From Campylobacteraceae bacterium (GTDB lineage Bacteria > Campylobacterota > Campylobacteria > Campylobacterales > Sulfurovaceae): a stretch of 25,255 bases of DNA. Position 1 is the stretch's first letter, and each line of letters begins with the position of its first letter. This document shows positions 6,130 through 14,619 of the stretch, one piece after another. The notes beneath the pieces were generated by a model. It did not search any database. It saw only the letters and a program-made list of their open reading frames with translations, and was not told where the DNA came from. Location: assembly GCA_027081065.1 (NCBI GenBank), contig JALWLW010000016.1, forward strand, positions 1-25,255. Direction: 5' to 3'. Both the position numbers and the translations under genes were made by a program.

Positions 6130-7431
6130 TTATTTCTTTAAAGCCTCAGCAACCAACTCTAATGGATTTTTAAAAATTGTCTCAACTTCTGCATGGTTCA
6201 TAGCTTCACTTAACTGCATACGACAAGCAGAACATTCAGCAGATACATAATGAGCTTTGGTATCTCTAATCATGGCTGCTTTTGGTTTACCAGCAGCTTC
6301 TGCAAAATGAAACTTCTCTGTTTGCATGGTAACTCCACCAAAGCCACAACATCGGTCGGAGTCACTCATCTCTACCATGGGGTAGTTAGGAGCTAAAAGA
6401 TTTCTTGGTTGTTGGTAGATACCTTGTACTTTTTTAGCGTGACAAGGGTCGTGGTAAGTAACAGACTCATCAAATGTTCCATGTGTTTTAAGTATGGCTT
6501 GGAGTTCTGTGTTGTCATCTAGCCATGCTGTTGCCATGTGAATCTTTTCAGTGACCTTTTTCGCTCGTTCTTCCCACTCTGGCATGTTATGGTTTTTGAA
6601 AAATACTTGCCAATCATGTTTGACCATCGCCGAACAAGTAGCTTCTGGAATGAGCATGGCATCACAATCATCCATAAAACTCTCAAAATATTCTATGTTT
6701 TTTTTTGTCATGTACTCTACTGAATGGACATCACCTGTAAAGTAAGCAGGGGCAGAACAGCAAAGTTGCTCTTTTGGAATGAAGATGTCAATGTTTAACT
6801 CTTTGAGTATTTCTACCAAAGAGTCTCCAATTCCTGTATAGTTATAGTTGGCTAGACACCCTATGAAGAGTGCTACGCGTTGATTTTTTTGCTCTTGCTT
6901 AGGTGCTGGTATCTCTTCTGGGTAAGAATTCAAAAAGCTTGTTTTTACCATAGAGGGTAGTAATCTACCTTTTTTAATCATAGGTAATGAAAATCTAGCT
7001 CGAAGACCTCGGTCTTTGTTGTCTTGGGCTAAGGCACAGGTCTTAAACATGAAGCCCATTTTCATGACAAAGTCCATAATCTTACGATGACGTAAAAGGA
7101 AAAAGAATCCACGTTTAAACCATGCAATGCCAAATTTATCAGCAATATCAGCACGTACTTCTTCTATGACCATGTCAGTGGCTAAGTCATTAGGGCAAAC
7201 ATCGACACAGTTGGTACAAAGAAAACAGCTTTCAAAAATGTTTTTGGCATTTTTGTCCAGTTCTAGATTTCCTTGTTGGTACTGTGCTAAAAGGTCAATG
7301 AATCCTCTAGGAGAGGTTACTTCATCGGCATTGACTTGGTGAATGGTACAAACGGGTATACACTTTCCACATTTTACACAGGCATCAGCTGTCTCTTGAA
7401 AGTTAAAAATATCTTCTAATTTTTTGCTCAT
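6130..7431 (-). CDS. (Fe-S)-binding oxidoreductase, GlcF/HdrD-like
   Basis: A 433-residue protein from ATG 7431, preceded by GAGAGAGA; a GTG inside argF is a possible but weaker start. Near the N-terminus, CVKCGKCIPVC (residues 18-28) and then CFLCTNCVDVCP form a two-[4Fe-4S] ferredoxin domain. The C-terminal half has two CCG (cysteine-rich) domains: GCLANYNY with QLCCSAPAYF, and HDPCHAKKV with DRCCGFGGV. This is the layout of GlcF, the iron-sulfur subunit of glycolate or lactate oxidases, and of heterodisulfide reductase subunit D. It would pass electrons from a FAD partner to quinone at the inner membrane. No FAD subunit lies in the window. It follows argF by eight bases, so it is probably co-transcribed. 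The substrate is unknown. Confidence 0.8.
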   Translation of the reverse strand: MSKKLEDIFNFQETADACVKCGKCIPVCTIHQVNADEVTSPRGFIDLLAQYQQGNLELDKNAKNIFESCFLCTNCVDVCPNDLATDMVIEEVRADIADKFGIAWFKRGFFFLLRHRKIMDFVMKMGFMFKTCALAQDNKDRGLRARFSLPMIKKGRLLPSMVKTSFLNSYPEEIPAPKQEQKNQRVALFIGCLANYNYTGIGDSLVEILKELNIDIFIPKEQLCCSAPAYFTGDVHSVEYMTKKNIEYFESFMDDCDAMLIPEATCSAMVKHDWQVFFKNHNMPEWEERAKKVTEKIHMATAWLDDNTELQAILKTHGTFDESVTYHDPCHAKKVQGIYQQPRNLLAPNYPMVEMSDSDRCCGFGGVTMQTEKFHFAEAAGKPKAAMIRDTKAHYVSAECSACRMQLSEAMNHAEVETIFKNPLELVAEALKK

Positions 7432-7439
7432 ATCTCTCT

Positions 7440-8363
7440 CTATTTTTCTCGGTGTTGGTCTAGCCACACCATAATGCCTTTTTGGGCATGGAGTCTATTC
7501 TCAGCTTCTGTAAAAATCTCGTCAGCGTGTTTCTCAAATATGGCTTCACTTACCTCATAGTCTCTGTATGCTGGAAGACAATGCAAGAAAATAGCATCTT
7601 TTTGTGTGAATGACATTAAAGCCTCATCGACAATATAGCCATCAAAAGCTTTCATTCTTTCTTCTTTCTCATCTTCTTGACCCATGGAGACCCAAGTGTC
7701 TGTAGTGACTACATTTGCACCCTGTACAGCTATTTTAGGGTCATTTGAAAAGCTGATTTTTGCTCCAGACTCTTTTGCTATGCTTAGAGCTTCTTCTATA
7801 ATCTTAGTATTACATTCATACCCTTTAGGGGTAGCAACTCTTAGCTCAAACCCAAGTTTTGCTGCTAGCATTAGCCAAGAGTGAGTCATGTTGTTACCAT
7901 CTCCAACATAGGCTACAACAGGCTCTGTTATGCCAAACTCTAACATGGTTAGGTAGTCTGTCATAAGTTGTACCGGATGGTAGGCATCGGTAAGCCCATT
8001 AATCACAGGTACTTGGGAGTACTTTGCAAACTCTTCAAGTTTAGATTGCTCAAAAGTACGAATCATCACCATATCAACCATACGGCTAATAACTCGTGAA
8101 GTATCTTTCATTGGTTCACCACGACCTAATTGAATGTCGTTAGACGATAAAAACAGACCAACTCCCCCAAGTTGATAGATACCTGTCTCAAAGCTTACAC
8201 GGGTTCTTGTCGAGCTTTTTTCAAAAATCATACCAAGCGTTTGTTTTTCTAAATAAGGTACAAAGTTTTTGGCTTTTGTCTCTTTTTTAATTTTTTGTGC
8301 TAAAGTTATCATTTCTAAGATTTCATCTTTTGTAAAATCTTTTAAGCTTAAAAAATGTCTCAT
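7440..8363 (-). CDS. argF: Ornithine carbamoyltransferase
   Basis: A full-length 307-residue OTCase, which makes citrulline from ornithine and carbamoyl phosphate in cytoplasmic arginine synthesis. The carbamoyl-phosphate loop STRTR is at 51-55, HPVQ at 129-132, the ornithine-side segment DTWVSMG at 222-228, and HCLP with the catalytic Cys at 261-264. The DxxxSMG loop separates it from aspartate carbamoyltransferase. ATG at 8363 has AGAGGA seven bases upstream. It is first in a two-gene unit with the Fe-S protein and has a likely promoter at 8400-8405. I see nothing unusual in it. Confidence 0.96.
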   Translation of the reverse strand: MRHFLSLKDFTKDEILEMITLAQKIKKETKAKNFVPYLEKQTLGMIFEKSSTRTRVSFETGIYQLGGVGLFLSSNDIQLGRGEPMKDTSRVISRMVDMVMIRTFEQSKLEEFAKYSQVPVINGLTDAYHPVQLMTDYLTMLEFGITEPVVAYVGDGNNMTHSWLMLAAKLGFELRVATPKGYECNTKIIEEALSIAKESGAKISFSNDPKIAVQGANVVTTDTWVSMGQEDEKEERMKAFDGYIVDEALMSFTQKDAIFLHCLPAYRDYEVSEAIFEKHADEIFTEAENRLHAQKGIMVWLDQHREK

Positions 8364-8399
8364 GGGAGTTCCTCTTACTCTATATTTAAAGTAGGTTCA

Positions 8400-8405
8400 A
8401 TTATA
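8400..8405 (-). promoter_or_regulatory. Candidate -10 element for argF
   Basis: The minus strand reads TATAAT here, about 37 bases ahead of the argF ATG, leaving a leader of roughly 30 bases. No convincing -35 is visible. Support is by sequence match and position only. Confidence 0.4.
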
Positions 8406-8440
8406 ATTAAGGGAAGCATTCTACCATAAAGAGTTTAAGA

Positions 8441-9259
8441 TTAAAAATCAAAAAGTAGGTTGTAGTTTTGTGAACCTTGGGTTTGTTTATGTTCAAAAGG
8501 TACAGAATCAAAGCTAAGTTGATTTTTTTTGATAATGGCACAGCTTAAATGGTTACCATAGATGGCTGAGGTATCAATGCAAATTTTGTTTTTGTAGTGG
8601 CGAATATTGGGCTGCGAAAGGTGACCAAATATATGATAATGTCTATTATCTTTAGCCTCTTCATGGGTATAAGGAATGAGTTCATCTAAAGGCATTTTAG
8701 GGTTTTTAGAACGTGAAGTACACTTAATCATTTTTTTTCTCTCAACGCCTAAATGAGCTTCAGGACATGGGGCATGAGTGAGTGTTACTGAAAAGTTTTT
8801 ATCATAGATATATTTTAACCAAACATCACAGGCTTCATAAAGTTCTAGAAAAAGTTTTTTAAGGGAAGAATTTTTTTCTAAAAGTGCTACAGTATTATAG
8901 TACTTTTCTTTATTGGCAATGGTTTTAGCATTAACAATAAGTGTTGAATCATTAATAATGTATCTATAGACCATATCTTCATGATTGCCCTCAATAAGGT
9001 AAAAACGCTTTCTTTTTTTATTTAAGTGTTTGTAGTTTTTATGAATAAACTCAATGGTTTCAGCAAGTTTAACTTCACTTCCTTTGTCAATAAAGTCACC
9101 TAGTAAAACAATAGATCGATGTTCATTATCTTCAGTAACTTGAAGTAAGTCTTCTTGATTTGTTTGGAAGCCTTGTTTTTTTAAAAGGCTTTTTAGTTCA
9201 TCAATGCAACCATGTACATCACCTATAACGATGTATTCATTGTCAGAAGGAAGTAGCAT
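8441..9259 (-). CDS. PPP-family metallophosphatase (ApaH/PrpE-like)
   Basis: A 272-residue calcineurin-like phosphatase. GDVHG is at 13-17, GDFIDKG at 54-60 and GNHE at 91-94, with histidines in THAP (162) and FGH (213). These are the PPP-family metal ligands and are all present. Related proteins include bacterial Ser/Thr phosphatases and the diadenosine-tetraphosphatases ApaH and PrpE. A central helical insertion (about 100-150) is rich in Lys and Leu. It has no signal peptide, so it should be cytoplasmic. Its ATG overlaps the stop of the upstream membrane-protein gene by one base (TAATG), implying coupling. The substrate, phosphoprotein or Np4N, cannot be told from the sequence. Confidence 0.8.
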   Translation of the reverse strand: MLLPSDNEYIVIGDVHGCIDELKSLLKKQGFQTNQEDLLQVTEDNEHRSIVLLGDFIDKGSEVKLAETIEFIHKNYKHLNKKRKRFYLIEGNHEDMVYRYIINDSTLIVNAKTIANKEKYYNTVALLEKNSSLKKLFLELYEACDVWLKYIYDKNFSVTLTHAPCPEAHLGVERKKMIKCTSRSKNPKMPLDELIPYTHEEAKDNRHYHIFGHLSQPNIRHYKNKICIDTSAIYGNHLSCAIIKKNQLSFDSVPFEHKQTQGSQNYNLLFDF

Positions 9260-9717
9260 TAACCTAAGATACCCCCACCATTGACATTAATATCTCTTCT
9301 TGCAGCATTAAGTTCGATAATAAAGCCACCAGTAGCATCAATAAGTGACATCATTCCTAAAATTAAAAAGGTTGCATTTTGTGCCCATGAAACCATGAAG
9401 AACATCACAATAAAAATCATAGAGACAATAAAACTAAGTAAAGTCTCTGATGCACCAAATTTACTAGCTGTCGCAGCTTTGGCTATTTCGACAAATAGGG
9501 CAAGAGAACCTACAATTAAGAAAACTTCTCTTCCTCTTAAGATGAAATCTTGATTCATACTAATATGATGGGTTAGTACAGGGTATTCTAAAAGTGTACT
9601 AATATTCTCTTTTTTAAGAAGCTCTTGTAGAGGAGCAATGTGTTCTTGTCCTAAATGTAATCCAATATAGGCTATTAAGACCCATGTAAATGTAGACATT
9701 CCTGTAATAAAAAACAT
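9259..9717 (-). CDS. Unrecognised four-helix membrane protein
   Basis: A 152-residue protein with four likely membrane segments, at about residues 3-22, 63-80, 92-110 and 113-134. A hydrophilic stretch with a Leu-rich amphipathic part lies at 24-60. The C-terminus is glycine-rich (NVNGGGILG). I do not recognise the family. It is not NfeD, the usual partner of SPFH proteins: the NfeD OB-fold is missing. ATG at 9717 has AAGGA six bases upstream and lies nine bases after the SPFH stop; the phosphatase gene follows with a one-base overlap. The context suggests a membrane complex with the SPFH protein. Function is unknown. Confidence 0.7.
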   Translation of the reverse strand: MFFITGMSTFTWVLIAYIGLHLGQEHIAPLQELLKKENISTLLEYPVLTHHISMNQDFILRGREVFLIVGSLALFVEIAKAATASKFGASETLLSFIVSMIFIVMFFMVSWAQNATFLILGMMSLIDATGGFIIELNAARRDINVNGGGILG

Positions 9718-9726
9718 TGTTTTTCC

Positions 9727-10767
9727 TTATTTTTTAGTTTTTTTCATTGCTTGTGACATATATTCTGCATTCATGACCTTATCCATGGGTTGCTGAACAT
9801 CTGAAGGGTAGAGGACAAATTTAGAATTACTAGAAGAGGAGAGTTCTCTCATTGAATCAATATAGGCATTAGAGGTTAGAAATTGCATGATTTTTTCATC
9901 TGAAAGCTCAGGCATTAGATGTTTTAGTTTTTCAATAGCATTACGTGTAGCTTCAGCACGTTGTTCAATTAAAACACCTTCTGATTTAGCATTAAGTGTC
10001 ATAACTTCATGTTTCCCTTTTGCTTCAATAACAGCTGCTTCTCTTTCACGTTCTGCAATAATTTTTTTCTGTTCTGCTTCTACTAATTCTTTTGGTAAAG
10101 TTAAACTTTGAAAACTCATCTCCATCATTTCAATTCCCCAACGCTCTGAAGTAATACTTGCATGTTTTTTAATCTCATTAAGAAGAGGTATTGTATTTTT
10201 TTGAATATCTTCAAAGTTTTGTCCAGCTAAAATAGTATAGGTACTATTTTCAATGACTGTTTTTAGTTTTTCTTTATAGTTCTCTACCTCTTTGACAGCT
10301 TTCATCGGTTTAATGATTTTAAAAGTTGCATACATATCAACTTCAATATTAATGTTATCTTTAGTTGTAATGGTTTGTGGATCGGGGTCACTCTCTTGTT
10401 CTTTTAAGTCAAGTTTATCTTCTTCTTCAACTTTATCAAGTCCTGGTACAATACGGTTAATACCCTCACAGGCAACACGATCAACCCCATGTCTATCAAT
10501 AATCCATGCTTGTTCTGAGGGAACGACTTGTAGGAAAAAAAATCTTCCTAATCCTATCATAACAATAAAAGATTCCCATTTTCTTTGAGTTCTTTCAAAA
10601 ATATTAAGATTACTTAAGTCAATTTGACAACATTCCATTTCCATATCCATGTTATCGATGATTTGTTTGTCAAGTGAGTCTTTTTTATTTTGTAAAGAAG
10701 CGTAGAGGTAGAATGCAGGTATTGCAATAATTGTAAAAATAAAAATAAACCAAATAAATGATTCCAT
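9727..10767 (-). CDS. SPFH/Band 7 (stomatin-like) membrane protein
   Basis: A 346-residue protein. One membrane anchor is at residues 4-23, then a linker with MECCQ (44-48), then a second hydrophobic stretch at about 67-82. The SPFH/Band 7 domain covers about 80-225 (VPSEQAWIIDRHGVDR, TITTKDNINIEVDMYATFKI). A charged coiled coil rich in Glu, Ala and Lys runs from about 226 to 285 (AEQKKIIAEREREAAVIEAK), and a tail ends in lysines. Such proteins oligomerise in the membrane, scaffold microdomains and often control proteases or partner enzymes. The double Cys could be lipidated or redox active, but this is a guess. ATG has AAGG about eight bases upstream. It is the first gene of a three-gene unit. 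Confidence 0.85.
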   Translation of the reverse strand: MESFIWFIFIFTIIAIPAFYLYASLQNKKDSLDKQIIDNMDMEMECCQIDLSNLNIFERTQRKWESFIVMIGLGRFFFLQVVPSEQAWIIDRHGVDRVACEGINRIVPGLDKVEEEDKLDLKEQESDPDPQTITTKDNINIEVDMYATFKIIKPMKAVKEVENYKEKLKTVIENSTYTILAGQNFEDIQKNTIPLLNEIKKHASITSERWGIEMMEMSFQSLTLPKELVEAEQKKIIAEREREAAVIEAKGKHEVMTLNAKSEGVLIEQRAEATRNAIEKLKHLMPELSDEKIMQFLTSNAYIDSMRELSSSSNSKFVLYPSDVQQPMDKVMNAEYMSQAMKKTKK

Positions 10768-10890
10768 AACTAAACCTTTATTTTAAGAAACATTAACTAT
10801 TTTTGAATGTTAATAATTTAAGTAATTATAGCTAAAAAAATGGTTAATGTGACAAAAAAAAGTCTTTAAAAGTTATCTTAGTTGATTTTA

Positions 10891-10899
10891 TGCTAGAAT
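10891..10899 (+). promoter_or_regulatory. Extended -10 element for the acidic membrane protein
   Basis: TGCTAGAAT fits an extended -10 (TG, one base, then TAGAAT). A transcript would start near 10906, leaving a leader of about 24 bases that includes the AAAGGAA ribosome site for TTG at 10930. It lies in a 162-base divergent region shared with the SPFH gene, which is otherwise AT-rich and has several GTTAAT-like words. Confidence 0.45.
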
Positions 10900-10929
10900 T
10901 GTCAAGAATTAGTATTTTAAAGGAATAAG

Positions 10930-11583
10930 TTGTTCGATAATAAAAAAGATAATGAGACTGATTTTTGTGAGTCTTATAAGTCTCAAATATTAGGTGTTAG
11001 TGTTGATGAACCTAAACCTTCCTTGTTTAGTACATTTATAAAGCTATTAACAATTTTAATTTTATTAGTTATTATTGTAGCTGTATCTTTTTATGGTTAC
11101 AATTATTATAGAAGTCATCAAATGGTAGATGAGTTAAGTTTACCTCCTATCTCTGTTCAAGTTTCAGATGATGACCTTGTGGTTGAAGATGAAGAACCAC
11201 AGATTGAAGAAGTTGAAAAGCTTATTGAAGTAGAAGAAAAAAACATGACGATAATGACTACTAGTTTACCTGAAAAAGAAGAAGAATTGGATATTGAACA
11301 AATTGCCAATGATGTTAAAGTCGCTATTGCTCAAAGTGAAACAGATGAAGAAGCGTTAACCGAGTTACTTGTCGCTGAGTTGTCTGAAGTTGAAGTAGAA
11401 AGTGCAGAAGTAATTCAAGAAGAGAACGTCACTAATATTTCTGTGGAAGAAAATATTAGTACGAATATTACAATAGAGCCAGAAGTTAAAAGTTTGGAAG
11501 TACCAACATTATCTCCGGAAGCGAAGTATTTAGAAGAGTTAGCAGACCTGTCTAAAGAGATAGACAAGGAAAGAAAAAAATAA
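10930..11583 (+). CDS. Acidic single-pass membrane protein, function unknown
   Basis: A 217-residue protein from TTG 10930, with AAAGGAA upstream. A cytoplasmic N-terminal 35 residues are followed by one membrane helix at about 36-57 (LLTILILLVIIVAVSFYGY). The rest is very acidic, with long Glu/Asp/Val runs (about 75-190) and no recognisable fold. A short Lys-rich tail ends the protein. By the positive-inside rule the acidic domain is probably periplasmic. I do not recognise the family; the composition suggests a disordered spacer or metal-binding tail. It converges on the phosphomannomutase gene with two bases between stops. Confidence 0.65.
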   Translation: MFDNKKDNETDFCESYKSQILGVSVDEPKPSLFSTFIKLLTILILLVIIVAVSFYGYNYYRSHQMVDELSLPPISVQVSDDDLVVEDEEPQIEEVEKLIEVEEKNMTIMTTSLPEKEEELDIEQIANDVKVAIAQSETDEEALTELLVAELSEVEVESAEVIQEENVTNISVEENISTNITIEPEVKSLEVPTLSPEAKYLEELADLSKEIDKERKK

Positions 11584-11597
11584 TTTTATATCTCTTT
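11554..11597. terminator. Weak bidirectional terminator candidate between convergent stops
   Basis: AAAGAGATA (11554-11562) and TATCTCTTT (11589-11597) are perfect 9-bp arms around a 26-base A-rich loop. The right arm runs straight into further T residues on the plus strand, and the minus strand has a T-rich run just past the mutase stop. Both stop codons lie within the loop. The long loop keeps confidence low. Confidence 0.35.
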
Positions 11598-12965
11598 TTT
11601 AGCCTGTAGAATGAGAGCATTGACTTGCTCTTCATATTGTTTAGCTAAGGCTTCATTATTTGATTCAAAACGTGTTACAAGTACAGGCGTTGTGTTACTA
11701 GCACGTACCAATCCCCAACCATGTTCAAAATTAATTCGTACACCATCAACATCAATAATATCTTTAATGACAGGAAAGTCAGCTGGTGGATTTTGAAGTA
11801 AGGTTTTTATTTTGCTTATGATTTTAAATTTTTCTTCTTCTGTGGTCTCTACTTTTAACTCTTCAGTTGAAAAAACTTGCGGAAGAGCATTAAGCTCGGC
11901 ATCTAAATCAATGCCATCGTGTAGGAGTTCTAACATACGAAGAGTTGCATAAATAGCATCATCGTAACCAAAGTAGCGATGTTTAAAGAAAATATGACCA
12001 CTGACTTCACAAGCTAAATCTGCACCTGTTTCTCTCATTTTAACTTTTAAGTTTGAATGCCCTGTTTTATACATAATGGCTGTTGCACCACGACGTTTTA
12101 GTTCATCATACATTACTTGTGAACATTTTACTTCACCAATAACAATAGGATTTTCCATTTTCATAGCATATAGCAGTGCCATTTGGTCACCTTTGATATT
12201 GTAGTTATGTGTTAACACAGCAATTCTATCAGCATCTCCATCATAGGCAAATGCAATCTCTCCTTCTTTTTGTAATAATGCTTTAATATCTACTAAATTT
12301 TCTTCTACTGAAGGGTCAGGGTGATGGTTAGGAAATGTTCCATCAGGCTCTAAATAGATACCTTTATAATTTAACTTTAGTGCTTTAAAAATATCGGTAA
12401 TAACAGTATCAACGACACCATTACCTCCATCTAAAACGATTTTTTTCTCAAATCCTTTTAAATGCTCAAATGCATTAATCATATAGTTAATATAAGGGGT
12501 TTTAACATCAATGAGGGTTGTTTGAGGATTATTCTCTATGCTTATCTCTTGATTAGCAATGATTTCATCAGCCAGAGCATAAATCTCTTCTCCAAAAAAT
12601 GGGGCTTTGTCTAAAGTAATTTTAAACCCATTGTAATTACTTGGATTATGTGAACCAGTAATCATAATAGAAGCATCAGTAGTGATACCTCCCTCATGTT
12701 CAATGTAGTTAGAAAAATAGTTTACAGGGGTTGCAACAAGTCCCATATCTAAAACGGTACATCCTGCTGCATTAAGCCCTGATGCTAAATAGTCTCGTAA
12801 TTGTGGTGAATGGGAACGGGCATCAAAACCAATGGCTACAACTTTTTTACCTTTAACTTTTTGTCCAAAAAAATATCCAATAAGCTTAACACTCTTTTCA
12901 TGTAGCTCTTTTTCAAAAATTCCTCTTATATCATATTCTCTAAATATTGTTTTTAAAATTTGCAT
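11586..12965 (-). CDS. Phosphomannomutase/phosphoglucomutase (AlgC/ManB type)
   Basis: A complete 459-residue alpha-D-phosphohexomutase that interconverts the 1- and 6-phosphates of glucose or mannose, feeding LPS, capsule and glycan synthesis in the cytoplasm. The active-site serine loop TGSHNPSNYNGF begins at residue 103, with the phosphoserine at 105. The magnesium loop DGDADR is at 242-247, and a sugar-binding segment with SGHIFF is near 320. The length fits the bifunctional PMM/PGM family. ATG has AAAGG seven bases upstream. hemB lies just upstream on the same strand with a short gap, so they may be co-transcribed. The sugar preference cannot be settled here. Confidence 0.9.
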   Translation of the reverse strand: MQILKTIFREYDIRGIFEKELHEKSVKLIGYFFGQKVKGKKVVAIGFDARSHSPQLRDYLASGLNAAGCTVLDMGLVATPVNYFSNYIEHEGGITTDASIMITGSHNPSNYNGFKITLDKAPFFGEEIYALADEIIANQEISIENNPQTTLIDVKTPYINYMINAFEHLKGFEKKIVLDGGNGVVDTVITDIFKALKLNYKGIYLEPDGTFPNHHPDPSVEENLVDIKALLQKEGEIAFAYDGDADRIAVLTHNYNIKGDQMALLYAMKMENPIVIGEVKCSQVMYDELKRRGATAIMYKTGHSNLKVKMRETGADLACEVSGHIFFKHRYFGYDDAIYATLRMLELLHDGIDLDAELNALPQVFSTEELKVETTEEEKFKIISKIKTLLQNPPADFPVIKDIIDVDGVRINFEHGWGLVRASNTTPVLVTRFESNNEALAKQYEEQVNALILQAKKEI

Positions 12966-13002
12966 ATTTTACCTTTATCTTTTTTATTGGTTTTATCGTT
13001 TG

Positions 13003-13974
13003 TTATTTCTTTAAAAGTTCAGCTACCTCTTTAGCATGATAGCTGATGATAATATCAGCTCCAGCTCGTTTAAAGCCTATCATCGTCTCCATCATGACAC
13101 GCTCATAATCAATTACTCCAGCTTTAGCAGCCATTTTTAACATGCTGTATTCACCACTTACATTATAAATAGCAAGAGGAAGAGAAGAGTTTTCTTTAAT
13201 GTCTCGTACTACATCTAAGTAAGCAAGGGCAGGTTTTACCATTAAAATATCAGCCCCCTCAGCCTCATCAGCTAAACTCTCTAAAATAGCCTCTTTTCTG
13301 TTGGCTGGGTTCATTTGGTATGAACGTCGGTCACCAAAACTTGGGCTACTCTCAGCCACATCTCTAAATGGACCATAATAAGCAGAAGAAAACTTAGTAG
13401 AGTAAGACATAATAGGCAAATGAGAAAAATTAGCCTCATCAAGTCCTTCTCTGATGGCTGTAATCATACCATCCATCATGCCACTTGGAGCAATCATATC
13501 TGCTCCTGCTTGGGCATGGACTACAGCTTGTTTTTGTAGGTTAGTTAAAGTAATGTCATTATCTACAGTTTCTAATATAGGGTCAAGAACACCACAATGC
13601 CCATGGTCAGTGTACTCACAAAAACAGAGGTCGGTTACCACAAACATATCAGGATGTACTTTTTTGATTTCTCTTATAGATGAAGCAATAATCCCATGTT
13701 CACACATTGCATCACTTCCTACAGAATCTTTAGTCTCAGGAATTCCAAAAAGAATGATGGAGTAGATACCAAGAGCTTTAAGAGTTTCACACTCTTTTAA
13801 TATTTCATCAATGCTCATTTGAAAAACGCCTGGCATTGAATCTACTTCAATTTTTAAACCTTTTCCACTTTTAATAAAAAGAGGGTAAATAAAATCATTA
13901 GTACTTATCTGTGTCTCTTGAAGTAAATCTCTTAGTACTGGGTTAAGTCTTTTTCGTCTGAATCGCGTAAACAT
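13003..13974 (-). CDS. hemB: Delta-aminolevulinic acid dehydratase (porphobilinogen synthase)
   Basis: A 323-residue HemB that condenses two 5-aminolevulinate molecules to porphobilinogen in haem and B12-type tetrapyrrole synthesis. ATG at 13974 is chosen because AAAGGA lies six bases upstream and the protein then begins MFTRFRRKRLN as in the family; an ATG 27 bases upstream lacks a site. Metal-site cysteines appear in DLCFCEYTDHGHCG at 117, 119 and 127. The lysines of the active site fall in YSTKFSSAYYGPF and ILMVKPALAY. IAPSGMMDGM and the flexible lid FGDRRSYQMNPANR are intact. The cysteine set suggests a zinc-type enzyme. Confidence 0.96.
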   Translation of the reverse strand: MFTRFRRKRLNPVLRDLLQETQISTNDFIYPLFIKSGKGLKIEVDSMPGVFQMSIDEILKECETLKALGIYSIILFGIPETKDSVGSDAMCEHGIIASSIREIKKVHPDMFVVTDLCFCEYTDHGHCGVLDPILETVDNDITLTNLQKQAVVHAQAGADMIAPSGMMDGMITAIREGLDEANFSHLPIMSYSTKFSSAYYGPFRDVAESSPSFGDRRSYQMNPANRKEAILESLADEAEGADILMVKPALAYLDVVRDIKENSSLPLAIYNVSGEYSMLKMAAKAGVIDYERVMMETMIGFKRAGADIIISYHAKEVAELLKK

Positions 13975-14039
13975 CTCATATCCTTTTTTATTTTGAAACA
14001 TTTTAACACCATAACATTTATAATTGATTAATAAATAGA

Positions 14040-14055
14040 TATAATCTTGACCATG
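14040..14055 (+). promoter_or_regulatory. -10 element abutting the ribA start, possible leaderless transcript
   Basis: TATAAT at 14040-14045 ends seven bases before ATG at 14053. Transcription normally starts six to eight bases after a -10, which would fall on or next to this ATG. No Shine-Dalgarno-like sequence lies between them. Either ribA is leaderless from this promoter, or a further promoter lies upstream in the 78-base gap to hemB. Confidence 0.45.
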
Positions 14056-14619
14056 AGAGAGATTGATATATCAGAAGTCGCAAAATTACCAACCAAGTAT
14101 GGAACTTTTAACATTCAGACCTTTAAAGAGTTTGGCAAAGAGCACTTGGCTATTTTTACAGATAATTTAGATGAAAACCCTATTATAAGAGTACATTCCG
14201 AATGTTTAACAGGTGATGCTTTAGGGTCTAAAAAGTGTGACTGTGGAGAGCAGTTGGCTTTTTCACAAACTTTAATAGCTGCTAAGGGTGGTATGATTAT
14301 TTATCACCGTCAAGAGGGAAGAAACATAGGCTTATTAGGAAAAGTAAATGCTTATGCTTTACAAGACAAAGGTTTGGACACCGTAGAAGCAAATCATCAA
14401 TTAGGTTTTAAAGCCGATGAGCGAACTTATGAAATTGTTGAGTATATTTTAGATTACTTTAAAATAAAAAAGATTCAACTCCTAACCAATAATCCTAAAA
14501 AAATAGAATCACTTAAAAATGTAGAGATTAGTAAAAGAATACCTATTTTAATTGATGCTAACCCTTATAATAAAGAGTATTTAGAGGTTAAAAAAACACA
14601 AATGGGGCATTTACTGTAA
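14053..14619 (+). CDS. ribA: GTP cyclohydrolase II
   Basis: A 188-residue stand-alone RibA that converts GTP to the first riboflavin precursor, formate and pyrophosphate. The zinc site is C51, C62 and C64 in VHSECLTGDALGSKKCDCG. YHRQEGRNIGLLGKVNAYAL and the downstream EANHQLGFKADERTYE form the GTP-binding and catalytic part, and TNNPKK plus the terminal MGHLL match E. coli RibA closely. ATG 14053 is preferred over TTG two codons earlier by protein length. There is no ribosome site, in line with a leaderless start. rsmG begins at the very next base after the stop, so it heads a four-gene plus-strand unit. Confidence 0.95.
   Translation: MREIDISEVAKLPTKYGTFNIQTFKEFGKEHLAIFTDNLDENPIIRVHSECLTGDALGSKKCDCGEQLAFSQTLIAAKGGMIIYHRQEGRNIGLLGKVNAYALQDKGLDTVEANHQLGFKADERTYEIVEYILDYFKIKKIQLLTNNPKKIESLKNVEISKRIPILIDANPYNKEYLEVKKTQMGHLL

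Noticed and set aside
13994..14000. TGTTTCA on the minus strand between hemB and ribA as an HP1021 box
   Set aside because: A 7-base degenerate motif is expected many times by chance in an AT-rich 25-kb window. A single copy carries little weight.
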